DNA from: a virus
IMG/VR virus record: IMGVR_UViG_3300021197_001752
Location: 62,001 to 126,000 of that record
Strand: one strand, 5' to 3'
Length of the DNA stretch: 64,000 nt
Shown in pieces: positions 23,184 to 30,259 of the stretch. Numbering within the stretch: the first letter of the stretch is position 1; the number at the start of each line of letters is the position of its first letter. The position numbers and the translations under genes were made by a program. Under the pieces are notes generated by a model. The model had not been told where the DNA came from and searched no databases. It saw only the letters and a program-made list of their open reading frames with translations.

Positions 23184-23518
23184 TATACTACCCTAATATT
23201 CCTAGGCATCGATCGGTTCGGCGGAGGGGCTACTCCACCTGCCTCAACCCAGTTGCGGGGCAGCGCCAGATTTTGTGCAACCCAAGCAGCAGTTGCTTCC
23301 TTACACCGCTCCCTAGCCTGCCGAGTGAAAGCCCTCTCTAGACAGTTGCGCTCTTCTGTCATCACTCTATTACAAAAGCAAGCTACACGTTGCAGTAGCT
23401 CATCCTCTTGTGAAAGGTTGACGCCCGCAGGTAACGGGGTCTCACTACCAGGCAGAACTCGTGGGCAATCGATTTGCGGGCTAGCAAGTAAAATATTAAT
23501 TATCAATAAAGTCATCAT
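23180..23518 (-). CDS. Secreted Cys-rich protein paired with pilin-like gene
   Basis: 112 residues from ATG 23518 (MMTLLIINILLASPQ), five bases after GGAG; an upstream ATG at 23542 lacks a ribosome site. The hydrophobic N-terminus is a signal peptide, with cleavage likely after ASP or at Q. The mature part has five Cys (DCPRVLPG, RVACFCNRV, RNCLERAF, RERCKEA), suited to disulfides in the periplasm. Its TGA overlaps the TTG of the pilin-like gene, so the two products are made together. Function unknown; a pilus-associated or surface-exclusion role is inferred. Confidence 0.65.
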   Translation of the reverse strand: MMTLLIINILLASPQIDCPRVLPGSETPLPAGVNLSQEDELLQRVACFCNRVMTEERNCLERAFTRQARERCKEATAAWVAQNLALPRNWVEAGGVAPPPNRSMPRNIRVVY

Positions 23519-23753
23519 AATACTCCGAGTAGTCATCGACAATCACTTTGATCGAGCCCTCAAGATTTCCAGTGCCGAGGTACCACTCAAGGTTGTACTC
23601 AGTCAGCACGTCCAATACAATATCTCGCATGGCGCTACTATGACCAGTGACGACCTCAAGAATACTCGCTCGCCGCAGATTTTTTTCGATAAAGCTCGCC
23701 GTTAAATTTTTTGCCTCATCATGAGGTGCGCCATGTAAGTCTAGCTTGTTCAC
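23496..23753 (-). CDS. Smr-domain protein
   Basis: 85 residues, nearly only an Smr domain: LDLHGAPHDEAKNLTASFI is the LDLHG box with following helix, and LEVVTGHSSAMRDIVLDVL is the (T)GxxS/HS box of the nucleic-acid-binding site. Smr domains (as in MutS2 C-termini) bind or nick RNA/DNA and can cleave mRNA at stalled ribosomes. Start is GTG 23753 with AAGGAG upstream. Overlaps the upstream small membrane gene by one base and the next gene by 23. Confidence 0.8.
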   Translation of the reverse strand: MNKLDLHGAPHDEAKNLTASFIEKNLRRASILEVVTGHSSAMRDIVLDVLTEYNLEWYLGTGNLEGSIKVIVDDYSEYYDDFIDN

Positions 23754-23875
23754 TAGTTCTTCTCCTTTTTGTTTGGCAGTCCAAAGAAAGCCGATGCAAT
23801 AACAAATGTAATTACCGTACTAAAACCAACCCAGGCTATAAATGCAAATAGTCCCATTACAATCGATTCAGTCAT
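23753..23875 (-). CDS. Small single-helix membrane peptide
   Basis: 40 residues from ATG 23875: MTESIVMGLFAFIAWVGFST followed by more hydrophobic residues and a basic end (LPNKKEKN). One membrane helix. Contains the AAGGAG used by the Smr gene. Function unknown. Confidence 0.6.
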   Translation of the reverse strand: MTESIVMGLFAFIAWVGFSTVITFVIASAFFGLPNKKEKN

Positions 23876-23886
23876 ATAGTTCTCTC

Positions 23887-24135
23887 CTAACTTGATGATA
23901 CCACAATTAGTTCATTATGATAATGATATTTTTTAAAATCATCAAGATCGCTAGCGGGCGCTAAAACATAACAAAATGTATAATGCTCTGCCCTATGGTC
24001 ATTTAGTTCGTACGGGCTCATAGGCTCCAAACCTACCACAATATAAAGGTCTTCTTGTTCATCAAAGTCGGCGTAGTGCTTAATGCGAACCAGAGAGCCG
24101 AGTGGTATTTTCTTTATTCTTGGAGACAATCTCAT
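23887..24135 (-). CDS. Small SH3-like protein
   Basis: 82 residues from ATG 24135 (MRLSPRIKKIPLGSLVRIKH). The open frame extends to 24192 but with no ribosome site; GAGGA precedes this ATG. GSLVRIKHYADFDEQEDLYI and VLAPASDLDDF follow the small-barrel pattern. It overlaps the upstream gene by 56 bases. Confidence 0.6.
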   Translation of the reverse strand: MRLSPRIKKIPLGSLVRIKHYADFDEQEDLYIVVGLEPMSPYELNDHRAEHYTFCYVLAPASDLDDFKKYHYHNELIVVSSS

Positions 24136-24529
24136 ATTCCTCAGGGAAGATCCACCACTTAGGTCCTTTGGGCAGCCAGTGCACATGTACATTAAATGAT
24201 GACATGTCCACTACGATCCCCAGGGTACCCCTTTCGATACTAACGCTTGACCCGCCGTAAATTTCATCCAGCATGTCGGCGTAAATTTTTGGTGAACTCG
24301 TGCCGATGCCTTGCTTCCCAGCACTACTGCACCCTGGCCCAGAACCATAAGAAGCTTCATAACCGTCCATCGTAAACGCAGGTCCATAAATAACAAACTT
24401 TGATTCCACCAAATCGCCAATAGAAGTTTCCGTAATTTTTTTTATAAGCCGCTGTCTTAAAGGCGGCGCAAGTTTTTCGTAGGCTAGCTGCGCCCTAAGG
24501 GCGTCTGATCCGCTGTGGTTTCCTTCCAT
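24080..24529 (-). CDS. Small protein with SH3-like region
   Basis: 149 residues. The N-terminal helix (DALRAQLAYEKLAPPLRQRL) is followed by TSIGDLVESKFVIYGPAF, a Gly/Ser-rich linker and IERGTLGIVVDMSSFNVHV then WIFPEEYEIVS, together a barrel split by an insertion. The leader of 160 bases carries two copies of a palindromic repeat. Function unknown. Confidence 0.65.
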   Translation of the reverse strand: MEGNHSGSDALRAQLAYEKLAPPLRQRLIKKITETSIGDLVESKFVIYGPAFTMDGYEASYGSGPGCSSAGKQGIGTSSPKIYADMLDEIYGGSSVSIERGTLGIVVDMSSFNVHVHWLPKGPKWWIFPEEYEIVSKNKENTTRLSGSH

Positions 24530-24534
24530 ATAGT

Positions 24535-24551
24535 AGGTAGGCTACCGCAGA
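24535..24551. repeat. Palindromic repeat copy 1
   Basis: taggtaggctaccgcag on the plus strand; core GGTAG-G-CTACC is a perfect inverted repeat. Lies just before ATG 24529. Confidence 0.5.
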
Positions 24552-24692
24552 CTCCTTGGTCACTTCTTTTTTTCTTATAGTTTCCGCTTAAATGGCTAGC
24601 TTTGGTAAACAACATGCTTTACAGACACATAGGTAGGGCTACCGTAGGCTAAAGGTTTTTTTATTGCAGAAACGCAAAAAGTGTTTTCAAGT
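24552..24692. other. Non-coding leader region
   Basis: No supported gene. Holds the second palindromic repeat. A 43-codon minus-strand frame is present but has no ribosome site. Confidence 0.4.
24630..24647. repeat. Palindromic repeat copy 2
   Basis: taggtagggctaccgtag, 16 of 18 positions like copy 1 and about 95 bases away. Possible operator or RNA hairpin pair in the leader of the 24080-24529 gene. Confidence 0.5.
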
Positions 24693-24908
24693 TTAAGGCG
24701 CAGTCGAGAACAATATAAAGTCGTCCTCGTGATAAAGCATTGCCTCCGTATTGCCGTAGTGCGATGGGTGTGCATTATGTACGTACACAAAGCCCCCTTT
24801 GTGCTGCCTTACGACAATGTAGAGATTACCCCCAACACCACCCAGTAGATGATTAGGCGGAAACTTTACAAGGTCACCTATTTTGAACTTGTCGCCTTGA
24901 GCGGGCAC
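24693..24908 (-). CDS. Small SH3-like protein
   Basis: 71 residues, GTG 24908 with AAGGAG eight bases upstream. FKIGDLVKFPPNHLLGGVGG then LYIVVRQHKGGFVYVHNA is the compact GDLV barrel with almost nothing else. Overlaps the end of the upstream gene. Confidence 0.7.
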   Translation of the reverse strand: MPAQGDKFKIGDLVKFPPNHLLGGVGGNLYIVVRQHKGGFVYVHNAHPSHYGNTEAMLYHEDDFILFSTAP

Positions 24909-25257
24909 TGGCTAGTCTCCTTAGATCTTCCCACATGGCTTCTTCAGTGGGATCACTTGCATCGTAGTCCTTAAGGACAACATTTTTTTTCCTAAGGACC
25001 CCAAGCGTAAACTGGATTTTTGGTAGGGACTCTACTGGAATAGGGGAATCCTCCTCGTGCGCAAGGCGGCAGGTCCCGCCACCCATGGCTTCATACGACG
25101 CCTTGAACTGCTCAACGCTGTCACACGCTTGCCAAAGCTGGATGAAACTCTCATGGGTCAGCTTAGCTAAGTAAAAGTAATGCTCTTCCCCGATTTTTGC
25201 TACATGCTTGTAGTCCCAACCAGGGTTCTCTAAAGTTACAATATTCTCTTGGCTCAT
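24874..25257 (-). CDS. Small unknown protein
   Basis: 127 residues. Starts MSQENIVTLENPGWDYKHVA with aromatic residues; helical middle (LTHESFIQLWQACDSVEQF); basic end (RLASARSRRQVQNR). No known motif. Coupled to the 25254 gene by a 4-base overlap. Confidence 0.65.
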   Translation of the reverse strand: MSQENIVTLENPGWDYKHVAKIGEEHYFYLAKLTHESFIQLWQACDSVEQFKASYEAMGGGTCRLAHEEDSPIPVESLPKIQFTLGVLRKKNVVLKDYDASDPTEEAMWEDLRRLASARSRRQVQNR

Positions 25258-25454
25258 TTAGCCTCCTTTAAATCATGTTGATAATACCAAAGCTTCTTAC
25301 CTCGGTCTGGTCCTTTGAACCAGTCCACTTTGTACTGCGGTAGTGCGCCTGGTTCTTTAAGTTCATTTACAATCAAACCTAAAGTCGATGAGACGACTTG
25401 GCCGCTATGGAGCCCACCACGGATTGCTTGTTGTACTAAGGAACCGATGCCCAT
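25254..25454 (-). CDS. Small SH3-like protein
   Basis: 66 residues from ATG 25454 (MGIGSLVQQAIRGGLHSGQV), two bases after the previous stop and with GGTGAG upstream; an earlier in-frame ATG at 25490 would overlap that gene. YKVDWFKGPDRGKKLWYYQ completes the small-barrel pattern. Confidence 0.65.
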   Translation of the reverse strand: MGIGSLVQQAIRGGLHSGQVVSSTLGLIVNELKEPGALPQYKVDWFKGPDRGKKLWYYQHDLKEAK

Positions 25455-25456
25455 TC

Positions 25457-25654
25457 TTAGCTCACCAATTTTAAGTCTGTTAGCATACAATATTCTCTAC
25501 CCCCGCCATTTAGCAGCACCGTGCAAATGTACTTGCCGATGTTGCCTTCCCAAGCCATCGGTTGAATCACTTCTACAATGCCCACTAGATCTGGTACATC
25601 GCCTGCCTCCTGGGGTACGCATATTTGCACCATGCTGCCCAACTGGATATTCAT
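25457..25654 (-). CDS. Small SH3-like protein
   Basis: 65 residues. IQLGSMVQICVPQEAG, LVGIVEVIQP and KYICTVLLNGGGREY are the strands of a GSxV barrel. ATGA overlap with the upstream 55-residue gene. Confidence 0.65.
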   Translation of the reverse strand: MNIQLGSMVQICVPQEAGDVPDLVGIVEVIQPMAWEGNIGKYICTVLLNGGGREYCMLTDLKLVS

Positions 25655-25818
25655 TCCTCAATGGTGCCTTCCTTGAGCATTAGATAAGCTCGTCGCCCAT
25701 AGTGCCCTTGAAGTTCCCACACGATGCCTGTCTCATAAAGCTCTTGGTACAACTCAACCACTTGGCTGTCGTCAAGAGCGTTTTTCTCATAGGCGCTAAT
25801 CTTCTCTGCTAAGTCCAT
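25651..25818 (-). CDS. Small conserved phage protein (LQGHYGR family)
   Basis: 55 residues, ATG 25818 with AAGGAGG eight bases upstream. Sequence DLAEKISAYEKNALDDSQVV then ELYQELYETGIVWELQGHYG is strongly like a family of 50-60-residue proteins widespread in phages whose members share the LQGHYGR motif (recalled, not searched). Helical; role unknown. Confidence 0.8.
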   Translation of the reverse strand: MDLAEKISAYEKNALDDSQVVELYQELYETGIVWELQGHYGRRAYLMLKEGTIEE

Positions 25819-25828
25819 GGTAGCCTCC

Positions 25829-26011
25829 TTATTGTAAGGTATCCGATTTTATAATACTTTTCTCTATTAGTTCAGCCTTTTCTTCTAACAAAACCACTCT
25901 TTCTTTAATATCGGTTGTCAGAGAGTACAGGGCTGTTACTGCACGTTCTAATGTTAGGAACGCTCTTACGAATTGTTCTAGTTCTAAGTTAGTCAATTTA
26001 TTCTTTTCCAA
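25829..26011 (-). CDS. Small coiled-coil protein
   Basis: 60 residues, TTG start at 26011 with only a weak ribosome site. LEQFVRAFLTLERAVTALYS and KERVVLLEEKAELIEKSI give a continuous heptad-type helix. Possible but not certain gene. Confidence 0.45.
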   Translation of the reverse strand: MEKNKLTNLELEQFVRAFLTLERAVTALYSLTTDIKERVVLLEEKAELIEKSIIKSDTLQ

Positions 26012-26105
26012 AAAAGTCTCATTTTTTTAATTTACAATTTTTCAAGTTTTCTAAATTCTACAGAAATTTCATACACATCGTTAATGTCCTTAGGCGGCTT
26101 ATATA

Positions 26106-26181
26106 CCCTCCCTGCCCCCTAGGGACATACTTCCCGTAGGGAGAGGGCCCATGGGTACCCCAGGGGGGTGGGGGCCCCTAG
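26106..26181. other. GC-rich palindrome cluster
   Basis: About 76 bases with very high GC in an otherwise 40-45% GC genome. Overlapping palindromes CCTAGG-like, GGGCCC, CCATGG-like, GGTACC and GGGGCCCC; runs of six G and five C. Could fold into strong hairpins on either strand. No gene in 26012-26208. Confidence 0.6.
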
Positions 26182-26208
26182 TGTATCACAGTTGGCTACA
26201 GCAGGCTG

Positions 26209-26451
26209 TCAGGCGTTGCCTAGCCTATGCCAGGTGGGCAGTCTGCTGAACTCATTGTGTGTAGGGTATTCCCAGTAGGCATCGTTAGCCATTAGGTAAC
26301 CGTAGGCTTTGTCAATGTCCTCTGGTATACTACTCCACCAGTGTTCGGTCACTAGGATACTATCCTCTAGGTTAATAATGTTTACTCTCTGCCGCCCGAA
26401 GGGTGAATGCATAGCGTCAAACTCCTGTCGCTTTTTTTCAAGGGGTGTCAA
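26209..26451 (-). CDS. Small unknown protein
   Basis: 80 residues, TTG start at 26451 directly after the stop of the VWA-protein gene, so probably translationally coupled. TPLEKKRQEFDAMHSPFGRQ, then NLEDSILVTEHWWSSIPEDI and an aromatic-rich end. No known family. Confidence 0.55.
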   Translation of the reverse strand: MTPLEKKRQEFDAMHSPFGRQRVNIINLEDSILVTEHWWSSIPEDIDKAYGYLMANDAYWEYPTHNEFSRLPTWHRLGNA

Positions 26452-27690
26452 TTAGTCTACAGCGATCACTCGCTCATTGGTTTGGAAGTAGGGACGGCTA
26501 GCACCACGGCTGTCCGTTAGCCACAGGCGTTGCGCCTTGCAGGCTTTAGGCTTGGGTGCCTCCATGTCCGTAAGGATAATGATACCATCCACGCTGTTGT
26601 TGTTAGCCCAGTCGGTAGGAGCATCGAAGCAGGTACCGCCACACATAACACGCTCAGCCTTTTGGCTCTTGCCCTTCTTCCAGACGTAGACCTTATCAGC
26701 ATCGACCTGGGTATCGAAGGGTACCACGGTAAACTCAGCGAGCTTAGCCAGGTTATTCAACTCAGCGAAGAAGGCTTCTAGCATCTCATCACTGACACTA
26801 CCAGACTGGTCAATGGCAATAGCAATCTTAGCTTGCCGCCGTACCTTCTTGCCTGGGTGGATGTAGGGGTAACGCTTATCAATACGCTTTACCGTGCTGC
26901 TCTTGCTGGCACGCTGGCTGGTCTTGATGAAGTACCTGAGTACCTTGCGCCAGTCTACCTTGGTCTCAAGGCGCTTCATGATCTCTTTGCGTACCCCACC
27001 TGACACTGAGCCCCAGCCACTGGAAGACTGAGCAGCCTCTTGCGCAGCTTCCTTGATGGCGTTCTTGAGTCGCTCCTTAGCCATCTGGGCTACCTCACTA
27101 CTGGCAGCTTCTTCCCAGCCAGAGTGATCATCAAAGTTACCAGGGCTTCCAGAGCCATTACTATTATTTTCTTCTTGCCCGCCAGAGTCGTCACCGCCAG
27201 ATGACTCACCCTCACCGTCGCCCTCTCCATCACCGTCTTGGCTCTCGCCCTCACCCTCGGACTCTTGGTCTTCAGGCATGTTGGCTAAGTACCACTCAGC
27301 AGACTCACCCTTGGGCATGTCTTCAAAGGGAGCGACACCAGGCATACAGCAGTTGTCAGGTAGCTCACCAACCAAGTGGCTATTGATAGCCAGGTCAGCA
27401 GCGATGTTCCACTTCTGATGAGGGACACCTTCAGGCTTACGGCTGGTAACATGATCAAAGATCAAGTGGTAGAACTCATGTTTGAGTACCCCAGCTTTCT
27501 CTACATCACTCAGGCTTTCAAAGAAGTCTGGGTTGTAAGCCATCTCAAAGTGACCATTCTCTGGATTGACTCTGACACCCGCAGTAGGGATACCATAGTT
27601 TTCCTTCTTTTCAATCTTACGACTTAGTGCAGCAAAGAAAGGCTCTTTGAGCAGCAAGCGATAAGCATGTAGTCTTAGATCAAAACTCAT
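26452..27690 (-). CDS. VWA-like metallopeptidase-type protein, MoxR partner
   Basis: 412 residues. The N-terminal domain has GVLKHEFYHLIFDH (HExxH) as in DUF2201-type predicted metallopeptidases. An acidic Gly/Ser linker of about 50 residues follows. The C-terminal VWA-like domain contains IAIAIDQSGSVSDEMLEAFF, a MIDAS-type DxSGS motif, and IIILTDMEAP. Such proteins work with MoxR AAA+ ATPases in remodelling or maturing protein complexes. A MoxR gene is directly upstream (27842-28894); each has its own cassette promoter, so the two should be co-regulated. Target unknown. Confidence 0.8.
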   Translation of the reverse strand: MSFDLRLHAYRLLLKEPFFAALSRKIEKKENYGIPTAGVRVNPENGHFEMAYNPDFFESLSDVEKAGVLKHEFYHLIFDHVTSRKPEGVPHQKWNIAADLAINSHLVGELPDNCCMPGVAPFEDMPKGESAEWYLANMPEDQESEGEGESQDGDGEGDGEGESSGGDDSGGQEENNSNGSGSPGNFDDHSGWEEAASSEVAQMAKERLKNAIKEAAQEAAQSSSGWGSVSGGVRKEIMKRLETKVDWRKVLRYFIKTSQRASKSSTVKRIDKRYPYIHPGKKVRRQAKIAIAIDQSGSVSDEMLEAFFAELNNLAKLAEFTVVPFDTQVDADKVYVWKKGKSQKAERVMCGGTCFDAPTDWANNNSVDGIIILTDMEAPKPKACKAQRLWLTDSRGASRPYFQTNERVIAVD

Positions 27691-27711
27691 TTCATCTCTT
27701 CCTTACAATTT

Positions 27712-27739
27712 ATAGTACCACACTATGGCTACCTGTCAA
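27712..27739 (-). promoter_or_regulatory. Cassette promoter (sigma70-like, 16-nt spacer)
   Basis: TTGACA (27734-27739), 16 nt, TACTAT (27712-27717), then AAATTGTAAGGAAG. Drives the VWA-protein gene. Confidence 0.8.
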
Positions 27740-27764
27740 GTAAACTACTATATTTATTTGCCCT

Positions 27765-27798
27765 TTAAAAGCAAAAGCCCACCATTACTTCGGTGGGC
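27765..27798 (-). terminator. Rho-independent terminator of moxR-like gene
   Basis: Minus strand GCCCACC-GAAGTAAT-GGTGGGC hairpin followed by TTTTGCTTTT, upstream of the next cassette promoter. Confidence 0.85.
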
Positions 27799-27841
27799 CC
27801 TGCCGATCTCAAGGGAACCTTAGTTTGTGTAAGGTAGAGAA

Positions 27842-28894
27842 TCAGGCTCCCAAGATCTTTGCCAGGTACCCAGCGACGGAATCACCGCCAGCAAGCTCAG
27901 CAGCATGAAACAGCTTCACTTTGGGTTGTGGCATCCGAGCGACAACTTGCCACAGCTTCATGGCAGCTTCGCTAGGAAGGGTAACGAAGTACTTAGCCAG
28001 GTTCACAACCTGTTCTTCACTAAGGTCTTCTTCATTGAGTTTTCCAGAAGCGTCAAGCTTCTCAATCAAAGCACAGTTATCATTCAAGGAGAACCCAGCA
28101 AGGGCTTCCGAACGCTCACCGTTGAGCAACTGATCAACCGTAACCTGCCGCTCGTAGTTGGCAGCGAAGTCGTTGAAGGAAACAGCAGCTTCAAAGCCCA
28201 CGAAGGACTGAGCAAGGGCGAACATCTGGGGACCTGGGGACTCCAGAAGCTCAGCTTTAGCCAGCACTTGGTTCAACCGATCCCAGCTACGACGGCTAGG
28301 GTACCGCTTGTTAGGCTCGATGTCACCATTATGCTCAAGGTGATCACGATTCTGGTTGATGAAGTCCCAAACCAGGGAGTCAACATTGTCTTTTGCCCAA
28401 GACAACCAGTCCTCTACCGTGGGCTCAATGTCCCAAACCGACCAACGGTCAAGTTCAGCAGGGTCCATCTCATTGACTTGGTACTGCTCACCGTGCTCAC
28501 CGCCATTGATGGCAGCAAATACGATCGTATCAGCATGAAGGTAGTGCCCGTTGAGCTTTCGGCTGTCCGTCAACTCAAAGATACCCTGGCGAACTTCCAA
28601 GGTGGCACGGTCAACTTCGTCCAAGAAGAGAACAACGGGCTCTTCACAAGCCTGCTTGAACCAATCTGGGGGATTGAAGCTGGTACGGTTGCCTTCAATG
28701 CTAGGCAAGCCAACCAAGTCACCCTCGGTCATCTGGCTGGCACGACGCTCCACTACTGGAAGCTCCATGCCCTTAGCAATCTGGTAAACAACTTGGCTCT
28801 TACCCACACCGTGGCGACCACGAAGCAGGACAGGCAGGCGAGCGGCAGATACCGCAGGCGCTAAGTTCACAAAGGTTTTGAAGTCTACACTCAT
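27842..28894 (-). CDS. MoxR-family AAA+ ATPase
   Basis: 350 residues. Walker A is GRHGVGKS (about residue 26-33), Walker B VVLFLDEVDRATLEV, sensor 1 IVFAAINGGEHG, and MDPAELDRW carries the arginine-finger region, all in MoxR/RavA order. MoxR ATPases drive remodelling through a VWA partner, here the gene at 26452-27690. It has its own cassette promoter and terminator. In phages, such pairs are seen occasionally; possible roles are virion assembly or inactivation of a host complex (inference). Confidence 0.9.
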   Translation of the reverse strand: MSVDFKTFVNLAPAVSAARLPVLLRGRHGVGKSQVVYQIAKGMELPVVERRASQMTEGDLVGLPSIEGNRTSFNPPDWFKQACEEPVVLFLDEVDRATLEVRQGIFELTDSRKLNGHYLHADTIVFAAINGGEHGEQYQVNEMDPAELDRWSVWDIEPTVEDWLSWAKDNVDSLVWDFINQNRDHLEHNGDIEPNKRYPSRRSWDRLNQVLAKAELLESPGPQMFALAQSFVGFEAAVSFNDFAANYERQVTVDQLLNGERSEALAGFSLNDNCALIEKLDASGKLNEEDLSEEQVVNLAKYFVTLPSEAAMKLWQVVARMPQPKVKLFHAAELAGGDSVAGYLAKILGA

Positions 28895-28918
28895 ATCAAT
28901 CTCTCTCCCTTACATCTT

Positions 28919-28946
28919 ATAGTACCATGTATACGCTGGGAGTCAA
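28919..28946 (-). promoter_or_regulatory. Cassette promoter (sigma70-like, 16-nt spacer)
   Basis: TTGACT (28941-28946), 16 nt, TACTAT (28919-28924), then AAGATGTAAGGGAG. Drives the MoxR gene. Confidence 0.8.
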
Positions 28947-28993
28947 GGAAACTGCTAAACTTTTTTCACTTTATTTCTCCCTGCGAAAACTGT

Positions 28994-29022
28994 TTAACAA
29001 CCATTAGTATATGGTGTATAAT
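28994..29022 (+). promoter_or_regulatory. Plus-strand sigma70-like promoter
   Basis: TTAACA (28994-28999), 17 nt, TATAAT (29017-29022). It points away from the MoxR promoter into a region with no plus-strand gene. Confidence 0.55.
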
Positions 29023-29028
29023 GAGAGT

Positions 29029-29145
29029 TTATTCCCCTTAGCCTGCTAAATAATCCGCTTGACGCCTTTACATCATCTATGTATTAGGTCCCTCCGCACT
29101 TCAAGGCAGACCAGACATTGGTGTCATACCACTGCCTATTTTATA
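29029..29145 (+). ncRNA. Candidate small non-coding RNA
   Basis: Predicted transcript from the plus-strand promoter at 28994-29022. No coding frame. It ends with AGGCAG/CTGCCT (29104-29109 with 29132-29137) enclosing a smaller ACCA/TGGT stem and followed by ATTTTAT, a terminator-like ending. Antisense to nothing but intergenic DNA. Confidence 0.35.
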
Positions 29146-29146
29146 A

Positions 29147-29242
29147 TCAAAACCTTATTTTTGCACAATTAATAAGCAAACCTCCTGCATAAAAAGTAGG
29201 CACCCCTATGACTTTGCTGTCAACTTGAAAAAAAGCGCCCAT
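29147..29242 (-). CDS. Possible 31-residue peptide
   Basis: ATG 29242 with AGGAG eight bases upstream: MGAFFQVDSKVIGVPTFYAG followed by a hydrophobic end with one Cys. The ribosome site is good, but the length is at the noise level. Confidence 0.3.
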   Translation of the reverse strand: MGAFFQVDSKVIGVPTFYAGGLLINCAKIRF

Positions 29243-29292
29243 TTATTGTCACTCCTAAACACAACTATGCACAAATATTAGGCAAAGCTTCT

Positions 29293-29700
29293 TTAAACAC
29301 GAGAGGCCTCAACGGCGGCGACCCTGGCGGCTCTTCTTCTCTTGTTCCGTCGTATCCTCAATTGGCTAATCGACACATCGGTCACTCCGTACTCACCCTT
29401 GGCAGCAAGTCCTTCTCTGCCATGCCACATTCGGCTGAAAGCACTACCACTGTACTCATTACCTACTTCATCATAAAAGCCTAACTTATATAACTCTCTT
29501 GTAACATGACTATAGAAGTTTCTGTGTGTAGTAATCAACTTAACCCAACCTTCGATATCCTCCATAGAAGCAAACCAGTTACCTGGGGTTCTCCATTCTG
29601 TCTCTCCATTAGGATCATCTATGTTCTTCTGGATGTACTCATCTGCAATCCTATAGATGTGTTCAATCATTTCTTCACTAGGGTCTTCTAATTCAAACAT
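29293..29700 (-). CDS. Small unknown protein with basic tail
   Basis: 135 residues. Helical N-terminus (PSEEMIEHIYRIADEYIQKN), then GNWFASMEDIEGWVKLITTH and a Gly-rich middle, and a strongly basic C-terminus (LRIRRNKRRRAARVAAVEA), which suggests nucleic-acid binding. No known family. Confidence 0.65.
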   Translation of the reverse strand: MFELEDPSEEMIEHIYRIADEYIQKNIDDPNGETEWRTPGNWFASMEDIEGWVKLITTHRNFYSHVTRELYKLGFYDEVGNEYSGSAFSRMWHGREGLAAKGEYGVTDVSISQLRIRRNKRRRAARVAAVEASRV

Positions 29701-29725
29701 TATTATTTGTCGCCCGCTGCTTATA

Positions 29726-29914
29726 TTATAGGATCAAACTTAGCAGCACCAAAAGGCTTAGGATACCTAGCTTCATTTGGGTGCGCTTGTGGTTCTGCTC
29801 TAACAACTCGACCTTGGATTCTGCATTGATTACTCTTGTATACAATCCCTCTACGTCGTTAGCGAAAATAGAGATTGTCTTGTTGAGCTTCTGCTCTATG
29901 TGATAGTTTGCCAT
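29726..29914 (-). CDS. Small tail-anchored membrane protein
   Basis: 62 residues. A coiled N-terminal helix (YTRVINAESKVELLEQNHKR) and a C-terminal membrane anchor (LGILSLLVLLSLIL). AAGGA upstream of ATG 29914. Unknown role. Confidence 0.6.
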   Translation of the reverse strand: MANYHIEQKLNKTISIFANDVEGLYTRVINAESKVELLEQNHKRTQMKLGILSLLVLLSLIL

Positions 29915-29932
29915 TGTTCTTATGTTCCTTTG

Positions 29933-30121
29933 CTAGTAGATCTTTGGCTCGAAATAGGAAGCGGGCGCTCTGTTGTACCACTCCTCTTCTGTTTGTTCTT
30001 GTGTGGCTCGTTTGTATAATCTCATATACTCTTTGGTCCAAGACTTGCCTCTGTTGCTCCATCTCTTATGTTCTGCTAGGGCGTCGGTCCATGCTGGGTA
30101 TCTATCATATCGCTTATGCAT
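29933..30121 (-). CDS. Small unknown protein
   Basis: 62 residues, ATG 30121 overlapping the upstream stop as TAATG. Basic and aromatic (MHKRYDRYPAWTDALAEHKR, EEWYNRAPASYFEPKIY). Preferred over an overlapping antiphase frame because of the start-stop coupling. Confidence 0.6.
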   Translation of the reverse strand: MHKRYDRYPAWTDALAEHKRWSNRGKSWTKEYMRLYKRATQEQTEEEWYNRAPASYFEPKIY

Positions 30122-30258
30122 TAGTGTCTGTCCCTGTCATCATCAAAGCTTTCCATTAGATCTAAGAACCAATCAAAGAACTTATAGAGGTATCTGTTTA
30201 TTACGATGCCTGCTGCAAATGCTACAATCATTGTCGCTACTACTTTTAACGTATACAA
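30121..30258 (-). CDS. Small membrane peptide
   Basis: 45 residues from TTG 30258, AGAGGA upstream: YTLKVVATMIVAFAAGIVIN is one membrane helix, then an aromatic-acidic end (FFDWFLDLMESFDDDRD). Lies one base after the upstream stop and overlaps the next ATG. Confidence 0.5.
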   Translation of the reverse strand: MYTLKVVATMIVAFAAGIVINRYLYKFFDWFLDLMESFDDDRDRH

Positions 30259-30259
30259 C

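Noticed and set aside
24596-24790. 64-codon minus-strand frame in the leader region
   Set aside because: No ribosome site, His/Cys/Arg-rich chance composition and overlap with the better 24693-24908 gene.
27905-28864. 319-codon plus-strand frame opposite the MoxR gene
   Set aside because: Shadow of the AAA+ gene, which has all Walker and sensor motifs; no ribosome site.
29859-30062. 67-codon minus-strand frame
   Set aside because: Overlaps two better-coupled genes and lacks a ribosome site.
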